33,835 nucleotides of DNA. Source: an uncultured Bacteroidales bacterium (GTDB lineage: Bacteria > Bacteroidota > Bacteroidia > Bacteroidales > Muribaculaceae). The position numbers were made by a program, and so were the translations under genes. Shown one piece after another: positions 24,597 through 33,522 of this stretch (positions are counted from its first letter, which is position 1; the number at the start of each line of letters is the position of its first letter). The notes beneath the pieces are model-generated. The model did no database searches and was not told the DNA's origin. It was given only the letters and a program-made list of their open reading frames with translations. Location of the stretch: the NCBI GenBank assembly GCA_958418815.1, contig CATZGB010000030.1, positions 1-33,835 of the forward strand, read 5' to 3'.

Positions 24597-26240
24597 ATGA
24601 AAAAATACCGACTGTTCATCCTGGCCATCCTGGCCATAACCACCACCGCCCTACCCCTCTCGGCCCAGAGCGACCTCTTCTCCTTCCTCAAAGGGAGCGG
24701 CCCCATCAAGATGCCCGCCGCCAACAAAATAGCCCAGGCCGAGAAGATAATCGAGCAGTGCTATGTCGACACTGTCGACACCGACCAGCTCGCCGAGGAG
24801 GCCATCAAGGCGATGCTCGCCACCCTCGACCCCCACTCGACCTATTCCGACCCCGAGGAGACCAAAGAACTGACCACCCCCCTCGACGGGAATTTCTCTG
24901 GCATAGGCATACAGTTCAACATGCTCAACGACACCCTGTATGTGATTCAGACCACATCGGGAGGCCCCTCGGAGAAGGTCGGCATACTCCCCGGCGACCG
25001 GCTCATACAGGCCGACGACTCGATAATCTCAGGCGTGAAACGCCCAAATTCCAGCGTGATAAAGATATTGCGCGGGCCAAAGGGCACACCTGTCAACCTC
25101 AAGATACTGCGCAAGGGGGTGGCCCAGCCCATCGACTTCCTCGTTGTGCGTGATGACATCCCCGTTTACAGCATCGACGCGGCATACATGGCTGACCCGA
25201 CCACAGGATACATACGCCTGTCGCGATTCTCAGAGTCTACCCCCAAGGAGATTTCCGAGGCCATGGCCAAGCTGCGCAAGCAGGGCATGAAAAACCTCGT
25301 GCTCGACCTCCAGGACAACGGCGGCGGCCTGCTCGGGTCGGCAATCGACCTGGGCGCACGGTTCCTCGACCGCGACGACCTGGTGGTCTACACCAAGTCC
25401 CCGACAATGGGAGAGCATTATTACGCTACAGACCGCGACGGCGAGTTCAGAGACGGCCGCGTGGTGGTGCTGGTCAACCAGTACTCCGCCTCGGCCAGCG
25501 AAATCACCGCCGGGGCCATACAGGACCATGACCGAGGGGTCATCGTGGGCCGCCGCACATTCGGCAAAGGGCTTGTGCAACGCCCCTTCCCCTTCCCCGA
25601 CGGCTCGATGATACGCCTGACCGTGTCGAAATACCACACCCCCTCGGGCCGCTGCATCCAGAAGCCCTACGAGCGCGGCAACAGCGACGAATACCGCAAG
25701 GACATACTCCACCGCTACGAAGCGGGGGAATTCTCCTCGGCCGACTCCATCCACTTCTCTGACTCAGACAAGTACTCAACGCTCCGCACCGAACGCACCG
25801 TCTATGGTGGCGGAGGCGTGATGCCCGACGTGTTTGTCGCGGTCGACACCACCGGATACTCCGACTATTACCGCGACCTCACGGCAAAAGGAATCCTCAA
25901 CCGGTTTGCCATCTCGTATGTCGACGCCAACCGCAAGCAGCTCACCCGCCAGTATCCCACCGAGGAGAGCTTCATCAGCGGGTTCTCCGTCACCCCCGAG
26001 ATGATCGACGAGATGGTGAGACTGGGCGAGACCGACTCTGTAAAGCCTGTCCCCGAACAGCTCGAAATCTCCCGCAAGACCATCGAGGCCATCCTCAAAG
26101 GCATCATTGGCCGCGACCTTTTCGAGACTCAGACCTACTTCAAGGTGGTCAACCCGGTCCTCAACCCGGTCTACGTCCGCGGTCTTGAGATCATCAACGA
26201 CCCCGAGGAATACCGCCGCCTGCTCTTACCGTCAAAATAA
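24597..26240 (+). CDS. S41-family C-terminal processing protease (CtpA type)
   Basis: 547 residues with a signal peptide (1-23, ending LSAQ). A short helical segment with the S41 N-terminal block DPHSTYSDPEE (78-88) is followed by a PDZ domain (about 95-185, GIGIQFNM and GGPSEKVGILPGDRL). The peptidase core has the Ser-Lys dyad: Ser299 in YSASASEITAGA and Lys324 in TFGKGLVQ, 25 residues apart as in CtpA and Tsp. The C-terminal 200 residues form a helical region typical of the Bacteroidetes members. It is exported, probably to the periplasm, and cleaves proteins from the C-terminus. It starts 11 nt after coaD. Confidence 0.93.
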   Translation: MKKYRLFILAILAITTTALPLSAQSDLFSFLKGSGPIKMPAANKIAQAEKIIEQCYVDTVDTDQLAEEAIKAMLATLDPHSTYSDPEETKELTTPLDGNFSGIGIQFNMLNDTLYVIQTTSGGPSEKVGILPGDRLIQADDSIISGVKRPNSSVIKILRGPKGTPVNLKILRKGVAQPIDFLVVRDDIPVYSIDAAYMADPTTGYIRLSRFSESTPKEISEAMAKLRKQGMKNLVLDLQDNGGGLLGSAIDLGARFLDRDDLVVYTKSPTMGEHYYATDRDGEFRDGRVVVLVNQYSASASEITAGAIQDHDRGVIVGRRTFGKGLVQRPFPFPDGSMIRLTVSKYHTPSGRCIQKPYERGNSDEYRKDILHRYEAGEFSSADSIHFSDSDKYSTLRTERTVYGGGGVMPDVFVAVDTTGYSDYYRDLTAKGILNRFAISYVDANRKQLTRQYPTEESFISGFSVTPEMIDEMVRLGETDSVKPVPEQLEISRKTIEAILKGIIGRDLFETQTYFKVVNPVLNPVYVRGLEIINDPEEYRRLLLPSK

Positions 26241-26245
26241 AGAAA

Positions 26246-26265
26246 GCCCCCCGAAAAACGGGGGC
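26246..26265 (+). terminator. Weak GC hairpin after the protease gene
   Basis: GCCCCCCG and CGGGGGC pair with one bulged C over an AAAAA loop, 5 nt past the stop codon. The tract after it is AT-rich but not a T-run, so termination may be partial. Confidence 0.5.
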
Positions 26266-26335
26266 AATTGTAAATAATTGTTAACCCCACGTCGGAATGG
26301 GGCGGATTTCCCCCGCCGTTTCCGGCAAAAAGGGC

Positions 26336-26391
26336 TAACTTTGTGCCAAATTGGAAAGCTATGGCCTGTCTGACGGCGACCGCTAACTTTG
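26336..26391 (+). promoter_or_regulatory. Two tandem -7 boxes upstream of the acyl-CoA ligase
   Basis: GCTAACTTTG occurs twice, with the TAACTTTG cores at 26336-26343 and 26384-26391, 48 bp apart. Both match the -7 consensus exactly. No convincing -33 box is seen for either. The leader would be 115-165 nt. Confidence 0.45.
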
Positions 26392-26514
26392 GCAGCCACA
26401 GATTTGTTCATAAGGATGAGGGACCGCATCACAGCACGGGGCAACCCGGCCTGGCGTGACCCGCGACACGGCAAAGCCACAAGTCCATCCCGCTTTCCAC
26501 CTTTCGTTTCCAAC

Positions 26515-28320
26515 ATGGCCAACATACTTACGACTCTCATACAGCGTCAGACAGACGCTTATTCTTCCCGCCGTACAGCCCTCTGGGAGCGCCAGGCTTC
26601 CGGAGAATGGACCCCGATAACCTGGGGGGAGCTGTCAGAAGCAGCTTCAAAAGTCGCCTGCGCCCTTGAAATCCTCGGAGTGAAAGAGGAGGAACGCGTG
26701 GCCGTCTTCTCCCCCAACGACCCCAAGATTCTCGCCACCGACTTCGGATGCTTCGCCAACCGCGCTGTCACCGTCTCGATTTACGCCACCTCCTCCGAGG
26801 AGCAGGTCGAGTACATCGTGCGCGACTCAGGAGCGAGCATCATCTTCGTCGGCACCCGCGCCCAATATGAGACAGCGCGCAAGGTCGCGGCCAAACTCCA
26901 CACCCTGACCCAGATCGTGGTCTACGACGAAATCGAGACCGACGCCGACGACAAGTCGTCGATGACATTCAGCCAGCTGCTCAAACTCGGCGAGGCCGCC
27001 TCTGACGCGTGCCGCCGCGAGGTCGAGGCCCGCACCGCCCGCGCCGTGCCCGACGATGTCGCCACCCTGCTCTACACCTCCGGCACCACCGGCGAGCCGA
27101 AAGGGGCGATACTGCCCCACAGCTGCTTCAACGCCGCCCTGGAGATGCACCACCAGGCCCTGACATCCCTCTCCGACCGCGACACCTCGCTCTGCTTCCT
27201 CCCCCTGAGCCACATATTCGAGAAGGCATGGACCTATTTCTGCCTCGACTCGGCCATACAGGTGTATGTCAACCGCGACCCGCGCATAATACAGGATGTC
27301 ATCAAGGAGGTGCGCCCCACATGCATGTGTTCCGTCCCCCGTTTCTGGGAGAAAGCCTACACCGCCATCCAGGAGAAGATGAGCGCTATGAGCCCCGTGG
27401 CCCGCTGGCTCTGCGCGCGCGCCCTCAAGGTGGGCCGCCGCCGCAACCTCCACTACAAGCGCCTCGGTCTCCCCGTGCCGCGCCTGCTCGAGGCCCGCTA
27501 CCGCTTCTACGAGAAAAAGGTCTTCTCCACCGTCAAGAAAGCCATGGGCATCACCAACGGCAACATGTTCCCCACCGCCGGAGCCCCGCTGAGCAACGCC
27601 ATCGTCGAGTTCTTCCACTCAATGGGAGTCAACCTCGTCATCGGCTACGGCCTCTCCGAGACCACCGCCACCGTCAGCTTCCACCCCTATGTGGGCTATG
27701 AGATCGGCACCATCGGCAACCCCCTCCCCGGCGTCGAGGTGAAAATCGGCGAGGAGAACGAAATCCTCGTCAAAGGCCCGACGGTCATGCGCGGCTACTT
27801 CAACAAGCCCGAGGAGACAGCGGCGGTGTTCACCGCCGACGGCTGGTTCCGCACAGGCGACGCCGGACGCATCGACGACAGCGGAGCGCTCGTGCTGACC
27901 GAACGCCTCAAAGACCTCTTCAAGACCTCCAACGGCAAATACATCGCCCCGCAGGCCATCGAGAGCCGCCTGGGCGAAGACAAGTACATCGACCAGGTGG
28001 CCGTCATCGGCGACAGCCGCAAATATGTCACCGCCATCATCGTGCCCGCCATCGAGGCGGTCAAGGAATACGCGCGCCGCAAGAAGATACAATACCAGTC
28101 GCTTGAGGAACTGCTGAAAAACAGCCAGGTGCTCGACATGATCGCCCGCCGCATCGACACCCTCCAGGAGGGGCTGGCCTCTTTCGAGAAAATCAAGAAA
28201 TTCACCCTCCTGCCAAGGGAATTCTCTATGGAGAACGGCGAGCTCACCAACACCCTCAAAATCCGACGCCCGGTAATCAACCGCCGCTACGCCGACGAAA
28301 TCGAGGCGATGTACGCCTGA
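26515..28320 (+). CDS. Long-chain fatty acid--CoA ligase (AMP-forming)
   Basis: 601 residues from Met at 26515. An in-frame Met at 26389 overlaps a -7 box and gives an N-terminus without family likeness, so the later start is preferred. Motifs of the adenylate-forming superfamily are the P-loop LLYTSGTTGEPKGA (about 184-197), GYGLSETTATVS, the ATP-contacting GWFRTGDAGRID, and the hinge with the catalytic Lys region RLKDLFKTSNGKYIAPQAIE. It activates fatty acids to acyl-CoA for lipid synthesis or turnover. There is no membrane segment, so it is cytoplasmic or peripheral. It is a single-gene unit with a strong terminator behind it. Confidence 0.92.
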   Translation: MANILTTLIQRQTDAYSSRRTALWERQASGEWTPITWGELSEAASKVACALEILGVKEEERVAVFSPNDPKILATDFGCFANRAVTVSIYATSSEEQVEYIVRDSGASIIFVGTRAQYETARKVAAKLHTLTQIVVYDEIETDADDKSSMTFSQLLKLGEAASDACRREVEARTARAVPDDVATLLYTSGTTGEPKGAILPHSCFNAALEMHHQALTSLSDRDTSLCFLPLSHIFEKAWTYFCLDSAIQVYVNRDPRIIQDVIKEVRPTCMCSVPRFWEKAYTAIQEKMSAMSPVARWLCARALKVGRRRNLHYKRLGLPVPRLLEARYRFYEKKVFSTVKKAMGITNGNMFPTAGAPLSNAIVEFFHSMGVNLVIGYGLSETTATVSFHPYVGYEIGTIGNPLPGVEVKIGEENEILVKGPTVMRGYFNKPEETAAVFTADGWFRTGDAGRIDDSGALVLTERLKDLFKTSNGKYIAPQAIESRLGEDKYIDQVAVIGDSRKYVTAIIVPAIEAVKEYARRKKIQYQSLEELLKNSQVLDMIARRIDTLQEGLASFEKIKKFTLLPREFSMENGELTNTLKIRRPVINRRYADEIEAMYA

Positions 28321-28362
28321 GCCGCCAAACCCGCAGGCTGAAAAACATTGTTTTTTAACACC

Positions 28363-28396
28363 TAAGTTTCCTCCCCGAGAGGAAACTTATTTTTTT
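28363..28396 (+). terminator. Strong intrinsic terminator
   Basis: A perfect 11-bp stem TAAGTTTCCTC / GAGGAAACTTA with a CCCGA loop, followed by seven T. It lies 43 nt past the acyl-CoA ligase stop. Confidence 0.92.
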
Positions 28397-28417
28397 ATGT
28401 TAATTTCGCGGCAGAAA

Positions 28418-28449
28418 TTTGCAATAATGCCAAAAAAACTGTATTTTCG
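28418..28449 (+). promoter_or_regulatory. Putative promoter of the alpha-glucan cluster
   Basis: TTTG (28418-28421), a 20-nt spacer and TATTTTCG (28442-28449), one base off the -7 consensus. It is about 100 nt before the GH133 start. Confidence 0.45.
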
Positions 28450-28547
28450 TAGTCATAACCGACCTTTCAACCGCCAGGAACCCTCCGGAACCACGGCGGA
28501 GACAAATGCCAGCACAAATACTAACATAAACAAACCATTAAAAACTA

Positions 28548-30491
28548 ATGAGTTATCTCAAGTTTGATAAGAACCTGATGATTAACCTCGAGCAGTCACT
28601 CCCGAAGGAGATACTCAGGACAAATCAGGCAGGAGCTTATCATTGCACATCCATCGTGGACTGCAACACCCGCAAGCAGCACGGGCTGCTGGTGGTGCCT
28701 TTGGGAGACGGAGACTACAACCCCCATGTGTTGCTGTCATCGCTCGATGAGACAGTGATACAACACGGTGCCCCCTTCAACCTGGGCCTCCACCGCTACC
28801 AGGGAGGTGTCTACAGCCCCAACGGCCACAAATACATCCGCGAATTCAACTGCGACAGCGTGCCACGCACCACATACCGCGTGGGGGGCGTAATACTGAC
28901 CAAGGAGAAGATTTTCATCCAGCACGAGAACCGCATCCTGATACGCTACACCCTTGTCGACGCACACTCACCGACGACACTGCAGTTCCGCCCGTTCCTG
29001 GCCTTCCGCGAAAGTAACTCACTCTGCATGGCCAACGACACGCTCAACAAGGAGTGTGTCGCGGTCAACAACGGTGTCGCCTGCAGCCTCTACCCCGGCT
29101 ATCCGGCCCTCTACATGCAGCTGTCGCGCAAGCCGGAATTCGTCTACGACCCCCACTGGTACAACAACATAGAGTATGTCAAGGACATGGACCGCGGGGT
29201 GCCCTACTGCGAAGACCTCTGGGTGCCCGGCTATTTCCAGGTCAACATCAAGAAGGGTGAGTCGATAATCTTCTCGGCAGGCCTATCCGAGGCCAATCCC
29301 CGTTCGCTGAAAAGCATGTATGAGGCAGAAATCGCCGCCCGCACACCCCGCACGAGCTTCTACAACTGCCTCAAGAACGCGGCCAAGCAGCTCTACCTGA
29401 AGGAGGGGGACAAGGAATACATGCTCTCGGGATACCCCTGGGGGAAAATCCTCGCCCGCAATACCTTCATGTCGCTGCCCGGCAACACCATCGCCATAGG
29501 CCACCGCGACGACTTCGAGCGTATCATGGAGACCGGGGCCGAAGCCCTGGAGCGATATATGGCAACCCTCGCCGAGGACAACAAAATCCACGGCATTGGG
29601 CTTCCCGACATCCCTGGATGGGCAGTCTGGGCCATACAGCAGTATGCCCGCAATTACGGCATCGCCGACGCGGCGGCCAGATATGGCCAGCTGGTCACCT
29701 CGCTGCTCGATTTCACCATCGACGGCAAGCACCCCAACCTCTTCCTCCAGGAAGACGGCCTGGTGTCGACCGACGGCTCGGTGGTGCCGGCCTCATGGAT
29801 GAACTCTGTGTGGAACGGCCGCCCGGTGGTGCCCCGCACAGGTCTGCTGGTTGAGCTTAACGCCATGTGGTATAACGCCCTCATGTTTGGCGCGGAGCTG
29901 ACCGAGGGGCTTCCCGACCTGGCCGAGGCCCGACAGAGATGGCTCGACATCGCCGCCAAGGTCAAGGAATCCTTCGTGGCGACATTCCTCAACGATTTCG
30001 GCTACCTCTACGACTATGTCAACGGCAACTACGCCGACCCCTCGGTGCGCCCCAACATGGTCATAGCCATCGGCCTCGACTATTCTCCCCTTGACCGCCG
30101 CCAGCGCAAAGGGGTGCTTGACGTGGTCACACGCGAGCTGCTGACCCCCAAAGGTCTGCGCACGCTTTCCCCGAAGAGCTACGGCTACCGTCCCAGCTAC
30201 ATCGGTTCCCCCGAGGAGCGCGAGTATGCCCTCCACAACGGTCCCGCCCGTCCATGGCTGATGGGATTCTACGCCGACGCTTACCTCAAGGTGTTCGGCC
30301 ACAGCGGCGTGAGCTACATCGACCGCATGATGATCGGATTCGAGGAAGACATGTCAAACGGCTGCATCGGCTCCCTGTCGCAGCTCTACGACGGCAATCC
30401 CCCCTACACCAACCGAGGCGCGATTTCCCACGCCACGAACATAGCGGAGGTGTTGCGCACCATCCGCACTCTCAAGAAATTCAACGACTGA
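28548..30491 (+). CDS. Glycogen debranching enzyme-like protein, GH133 (amylo-alpha-1,6-glucosidase)
   Basis: 647 residues, no signal peptide, cytoplasmic. The N-terminal debranching domain (about 15-250) has EILRTNQAGAYHCTSI and NTRKQHGLLV. The C-terminal (alpha/alpha)6 domain (about 270-640) has SGYPWGKILARNTFMSLPG (294-312), QEDGLVSTDG and GLLVELNAMWYNAL (432-445). It should remove alpha-1,6 branch stubs from glycogen. Two positions stand out: Asn305, where the family usually has Asp after Arg, and Asn419 in SWMNS, where many members have WMD. Whether it is fully active is therefore open. It is the first gene of a three-gene unit with the GT4 and GH57 genes, an arrangement known in Bacteroides. 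Confidence 0.88.
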   Translation: MSYLKFDKNLMINLEQSLPKEILRTNQAGAYHCTSIVDCNTRKQHGLLVVPLGDGDYNPHVLLSSLDETVIQHGAPFNLGLHRYQGGVYSPNGHKYIREFNCDSVPRTTYRVGGVILTKEKIFIQHENRILIRYTLVDAHSPTTLQFRPFLAFRESNSLCMANDTLNKECVAVNNGVACSLYPGYPALYMQLSRKPEFVYDPHWYNNIEYVKDMDRGVPYCEDLWVPGYFQVNIKKGESIIFSAGLSEANPRSLKSMYEAEIAARTPRTSFYNCLKNAAKQLYLKEGDKEYMLSGYPWGKILARNTFMSLPGNTIAIGHRDDFERIMETGAEALERYMATLAEDNKIHGIGLPDIPGWAVWAIQQYARNYGIADAAARYGQLVTSLLDFTIDGKHPNLFLQEDGLVSTDGSVVPASWMNSVWNGRPVVPRTGLLVELNAMWYNALMFGAELTEGLPDLAEARQRWLDIAAKVKESFVATFLNDFGYLYDYVNGNYADPSVRPNMVIAIGLDYSPLDRRQRKGVLDVVTRELLTPKGLRTLSPKSYGYRPSYIGSPEEREYALHNGPARPWLMGFYADAYLKVFGHSGVSYIDRMMIGFEEDMSNGCIGSLSQLYDGNPPYTNRGAISHATNIAEVLRTIRTLKKFND

Positions 30492-30514
30492 CCCCTTAAC
30501 AAACCGACTGAAAC

Positions 30515-31777
30515 ATGAAAGCATTAATGTTTGGATGGGAGTTTCCCCCTCACATCCTCGGCGGTTTGGGAACCGCCAGCTATGGCCTGACCAAGGGCAT
30601 GTGGGAGTGTGGCGACATGGATATCACCTTCGTCATCCCCAAACCGTTCGGCGACGAGGAACGCCACTTCGCCAACATCATCGGCGCGTCGCAGACCCCC
30701 ATCGCATGGCGCGACGTGAGCCGCGAGTATGTCGAGAGCCGCATAGGCAAGGTCATGGACCCCGACCTCTATTTCAGCCTCCGCGACCACATATACGCCG
30801 ACTTCAACTACATGCGCACCAACGACCTGGGTTGCATCGAGTTCTCAGGCCGCTATCCCGACAACCTGCTGGAGGAAATCAACAACTACTCCATCGTGGC
30901 CGGGGTGATAGCCCGCACCATCCCCTGCGATGTCATCCACTCCCATGACTGGCTGACATACCCGGCGGGAATCCACGCCAAGCAGGTGACCGGCAAACCG
31001 CTGGTGATACATGTCCACGCCACCGACTATGACCGCTCGCGAGGCAACGTCAACCCCACGGTGTTCGCCATCGAACGCGACGGCATGATGCAGGCCGACC
31101 ATATCATCACCGTGTCAAACCTCACCCGCCAGACGGTGATAGACAAATACGGCATAGACCCCGCCAAGGTGACCACCGTCCACAACGCCGTCACCCCCCT
31201 GAGCGAGGAATACCTCAACGTCGAGGTGGAGAAGCCCAAAGACAAGATTGTCACCTTCCTGGGCCGCATCACCATGCAGAAAGGCCCTGAATACTTCGTT
31301 GAGACCGCCGCGAAGGTGTTGAAAAACAACCACAACGTGCGCTTCGTAATGGCAGGCTCGGGCGACATGATGGACAAGATGATCAACCTCGCCGCCGAGC
31401 GCGGAATCGCCGACCGGTTCCATTTCCCCGGCTTCCAGAAAGGGAAGCAGGTCTACGAGATGCTGAAAGCGTCGGATGTCTATGTCATGCCCTCGGTCTC
31501 GGAGCCTTTCGGCATCTCCCCGCTTGAGGCGATGCAGATGGGTGTCCCCTCCATCATCTCCAAGCAGAGCGGATGCGCCGAAATCCTCAACAACGTCATA
31601 AAGACCGACTACTGGGATGTCGACGCTATGGCCGACGCGATCTACTCAATCGTGACCTACCCCGCCATGCACCGCCAGCTCAGTGAGGACGGCCTCGCCG
31701 AGGTCAACCAGATCACCTGGGACAAGGCCGGGCGCAAGGTCATCGACATCTACAACAAGGTATTGAACAAAAACTGA
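30515..31777 (+). CDS. GT4-family glycosyltransferase (glycogen synthase-like)
   Basis: 420 residues, a two-domain GT-B fold. The N-terminal MKALMFGWEFPPHILGGLGT (1-20) carries the Gly-rich nucleotide-sugar loop, and DVIHSHDWLTYPAG (139-152) follows the starch/glycogen synthase pattern. The C-terminal domain has FLGRITMQKGPEYFVE (248-263) and the EX7E pair, Glu330 and Glu338, in SEPFGISPLEAMQMGVP. No signal or membrane segment. Its place between GH133 and GH57 genes (gaps 23 and 38 nt) suggests alpha-1,4-glucan synthesis from a nucleotide glucose, but donor and acceptor cannot be read from the sequence. Confidence 0.88.
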   Translation: MKALMFGWEFPPHILGGLGTASYGLTKGMWECGDMDITFVIPKPFGDEERHFANIIGASQTPIAWRDVSREYVESRIGKVMDPDLYFSLRDHIYADFNYMRTNDLGCIEFSGRYPDNLLEEINNYSIVAGVIARTIPCDVIHSHDWLTYPAGIHAKQVTGKPLVIHVHATDYDRSRGNVNPTVFAIERDGMMQADHIITVSNLTRQTVIDKYGIDPAKVTTVHNAVTPLSEEYLNVEVEKPKDKIVTFLGRITMQKGPEYFVETAAKVLKNNHNVRFVMAGSGDMMDKMINLAAERGIADRFHFPGFQKGKQVYEMLKASDVYVMPSVSEPFGISPLEAMQMGVPSIISKQSGCAEILNNVIKTDYWDVDAMADAIYSIVTYPAMHRQLSEDGLAEVNQITWDKAGRKVIDIYNKVLNKN

Positions 31778-31815
31778 CCCGATTCCATAAACTAATATCC
31801 CCCACCCCCAACATA

Positions 31816-33255
31816 ATGAAAGCTATCTGCTTCTACTTCCAGATTCACCAGCCGTTCCGCCTGAAGAGATACCGCTTTTTCGACATCGGCAACGACCACT
31901 ATTATTATGATGACTTCGCCAACGACGACATCATCACCCGCATAGCCCGCAACAGCTACATCCCCGCGGCCGAGAGCCTGCTGAGGATGATAGAGCAGAC
32001 AAAGGGTGCGTTCCGCTGCGCCATCTCCGTCACCGGCGTGGCCCTGGAGCAAATCGAGCAGTATGTGCCCGAGTTCCTCGACCTGCTCAAGAAACTCGCC
32101 GACACAGGCAAGGTTGAATTCCTCGCCGAGACCTACGACCACTCCCTGGCCTCACTGGCCGATCCTGAGGAGTTCCGTCTGCAGGTACAGCTCCACACCG
32201 ACAAGATCAAGGAACTGTTCGGCCAGACCCCCAAGGTGTTCCGCAACTCCGAGCTGATATATTCCGACGAAATCGCCCCACAGATTCTCGCCATGGGATT
32301 CAAGGGCTGCATCACCGAGGGAGCCAAGCACATACTGGGCTGGAAGTCGCCCGACTATGTCTACAGCTCGGCATCAGCCCCCAAGCTGAAGCTGCTGCTC
32401 AAGAATGACAAGCTCTCCGACGATATCTCGTCGCGCTTCTCCGACACCGGATGGAATGAATACCCCCTGACCGCCGACAAATACATCGGCTGGATCGCCG
32501 ACACCCCCCAGGAGGAGCAGGTGTTCAACCTCTTCATGAACCTCGAGACATTCGGCGAGTTCCAGCGCCGCGAGACCGGAATCTTCCAGTTCCTGGAAGC
32601 CCTTCCCCGATTCGCCGCCGAGAGGGGCGTGCATTTCATGACCCCCTCCGAGGCCGTCAAGACATTCAAGGCCGTGGGCGAACTGTCAGTGCCCTTCCCC
32701 ATGTCTTGGGCCGACGAAGCCCGCGACACCTCGGCATGGCTGGGCAACAAGCTCCAGAACGAGGCGTTCTCCAAACTCTACTCCATAGCCGAGCGTGTGC
32801 GCCTATGCGACAACCGTCAGCTTAAACAAGACTGGGGTCGCCTGCAGGCCTCCGACCACCTGTTCTACATGTCGACGAAACATTTCGCCGACGGATCGTC
32901 ACACGCGGCCTTCTCCCCCTACGAGACCCCGTTCCAGGCATTCACCAACTATATGAATGTGCTGGCCGACTTCATCGTCAGGGTCGAGGAGCAGTACCCC
33001 ATGAACATCGAGGACGAGGAGCTCAACTCGCTGCTGACCACCATCCGCAACCAGGCCCGCGAGATCGAGACCCTCAACAAGGAGGTAGCCACATACCGCC
33101 TCAATGAGGAACACCTCAACGAGGAACACCGCCTGCGCGAGAAAGCCGCCGCCGAAGCCCCAAAGAAGACCGCAAAGAAAGAAACCAAGGAGACAAAAGA
33201 GGCCAAGCCCAAGGCTTCCCGCAAGACAGCCAAGCCGAAAGCCCCCAAGGAATAA
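31816..33255 (+). CDS. GH57-family alpha-glucan enzyme with coiled coil and Lys-rich tail
   Basis: 479 residues, no signal peptide. The GH57 N-terminal motif FYFQIHQPFRLKRY (6-19) and the block FLAETYDHSLASL (102-114) are clear. The nucleophile position is Glu145 in FRNSELIYSDE. At the usual acid/base position, where DxETFG is expected, the sequence is NLETFGEF (242-249), so Asn242 replaces Asp. The barrel is followed by a helical domain with QASDHLFYMSTK. Residues about 405-445 look like a coiled coil, and 446-479 form a Lys/Ala/Glu/Pro-rich tail. The expected role is an alpha-amylase or 4-alpha-glucanotransferase acting on glycogen; the Asn leaves catalysis in doubt. It is the last gene of the alpha-glucan unit. 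Confidence 0.87.
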   Translation: MKAICFYFQIHQPFRLKRYRFFDIGNDHYYYDDFANDDIITRIARNSYIPAAESLLRMIEQTKGAFRCAISVTGVALEQIEQYVPEFLDLLKKLADTGKVEFLAETYDHSLASLADPEEFRLQVQLHTDKIKELFGQTPKVFRNSELIYSDEIAPQILAMGFKGCITEGAKHILGWKSPDYVYSSASAPKLKLLLKNDKLSDDISSRFSDTGWNEYPLTADKYIGWIADTPQEEQVFNLFMNLETFGEFQRRETGIFQFLEALPRFAAERGVHFMTPSEAVKTFKAVGELSVPFPMSWADEARDTSAWLGNKLQNEAFSKLYSIAERVRLCDNRQLKQDWGRLQASDHLFYMSTKHFADGSSHAAFSPYETPFQAFTNYMNVLADFIVRVEEQYPMNIEDEELNSLLTTIRNQAREIETLNKEVATYRLNEEHLNEEHRLREKAAAEAPKKTAKKETKETKEAKPKASRKTAKPKAPKE

Positions 33256-33267
33256 CCTCCTCCTCCT

Positions 33268-33381
33268 GGCAACATAAATCACCGCTCCGCGATGTCCGGC
33301 AACCATTTGTTGGCCGACATCGCGGAGCGACTGTTTCCGTGCCACACATACCTCCCAAAGTTCAAAATAAGATAAATCTAT
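33268..33381. repeat. Intergenic palindromic repeat, copy 1
   Basis: A 114-bp direct repeat starting 12 nt past the GH57 stop. It contains a perfect 14-bp inverted repeat, CGCTCCGCGATGTC (33283-33296) with GACATCGCGGAGCG (33316-33329), and an inner CAAC/GTTG stem. It ends in an AT-rich stretch. It may end the alpha-glucan transcript. Confidence 0.85.
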
Positions 33382-33419
33382 AAAAGATTCTTTCAGAATC
33401 CCACGCCTGACACCCCAAA

Positions 33420-33473
33420 CCCCGGGTTACCGCTTGGTCGCCCACAAGGGGCTCCCCGCGCGCCAACCCGGGG
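33420..33473. repeat. GC-rich palindrome between the two direct repeats
   Basis: CCCCGGGTT (33420-33428) pairs with AACCCGGGG (33465-33473). A second small palindrome, CCATTCC/GGAATGG (33485-33501), and GATTCT/AGAATC (33385-33400) also lie between the two direct repeats. The layout resembles intergenic repeat clusters seen in Bacteroidales genomes. No gene is seen in 33256-33637. Confidence 0.65.
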
Positions 33474-33522
33474 CTAATAGTTGACCATTCCTCCGGAATG
33501 GAAATTGACCACCCATCTCCAG

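Noticed and set aside
26389..26514. Upstream in-frame start for the acyl-CoA ligase
   Set aside because: The ATG overlaps a -7 box, and the extra 42 residues do not look like the family N-terminus.
32899..33345. Minus-strand open frames over the GH57 tail and the palindromic repeats
   Set aside because: They share peptides only because the DNA repeats, and they overlap a well-supported gene on the other strand.
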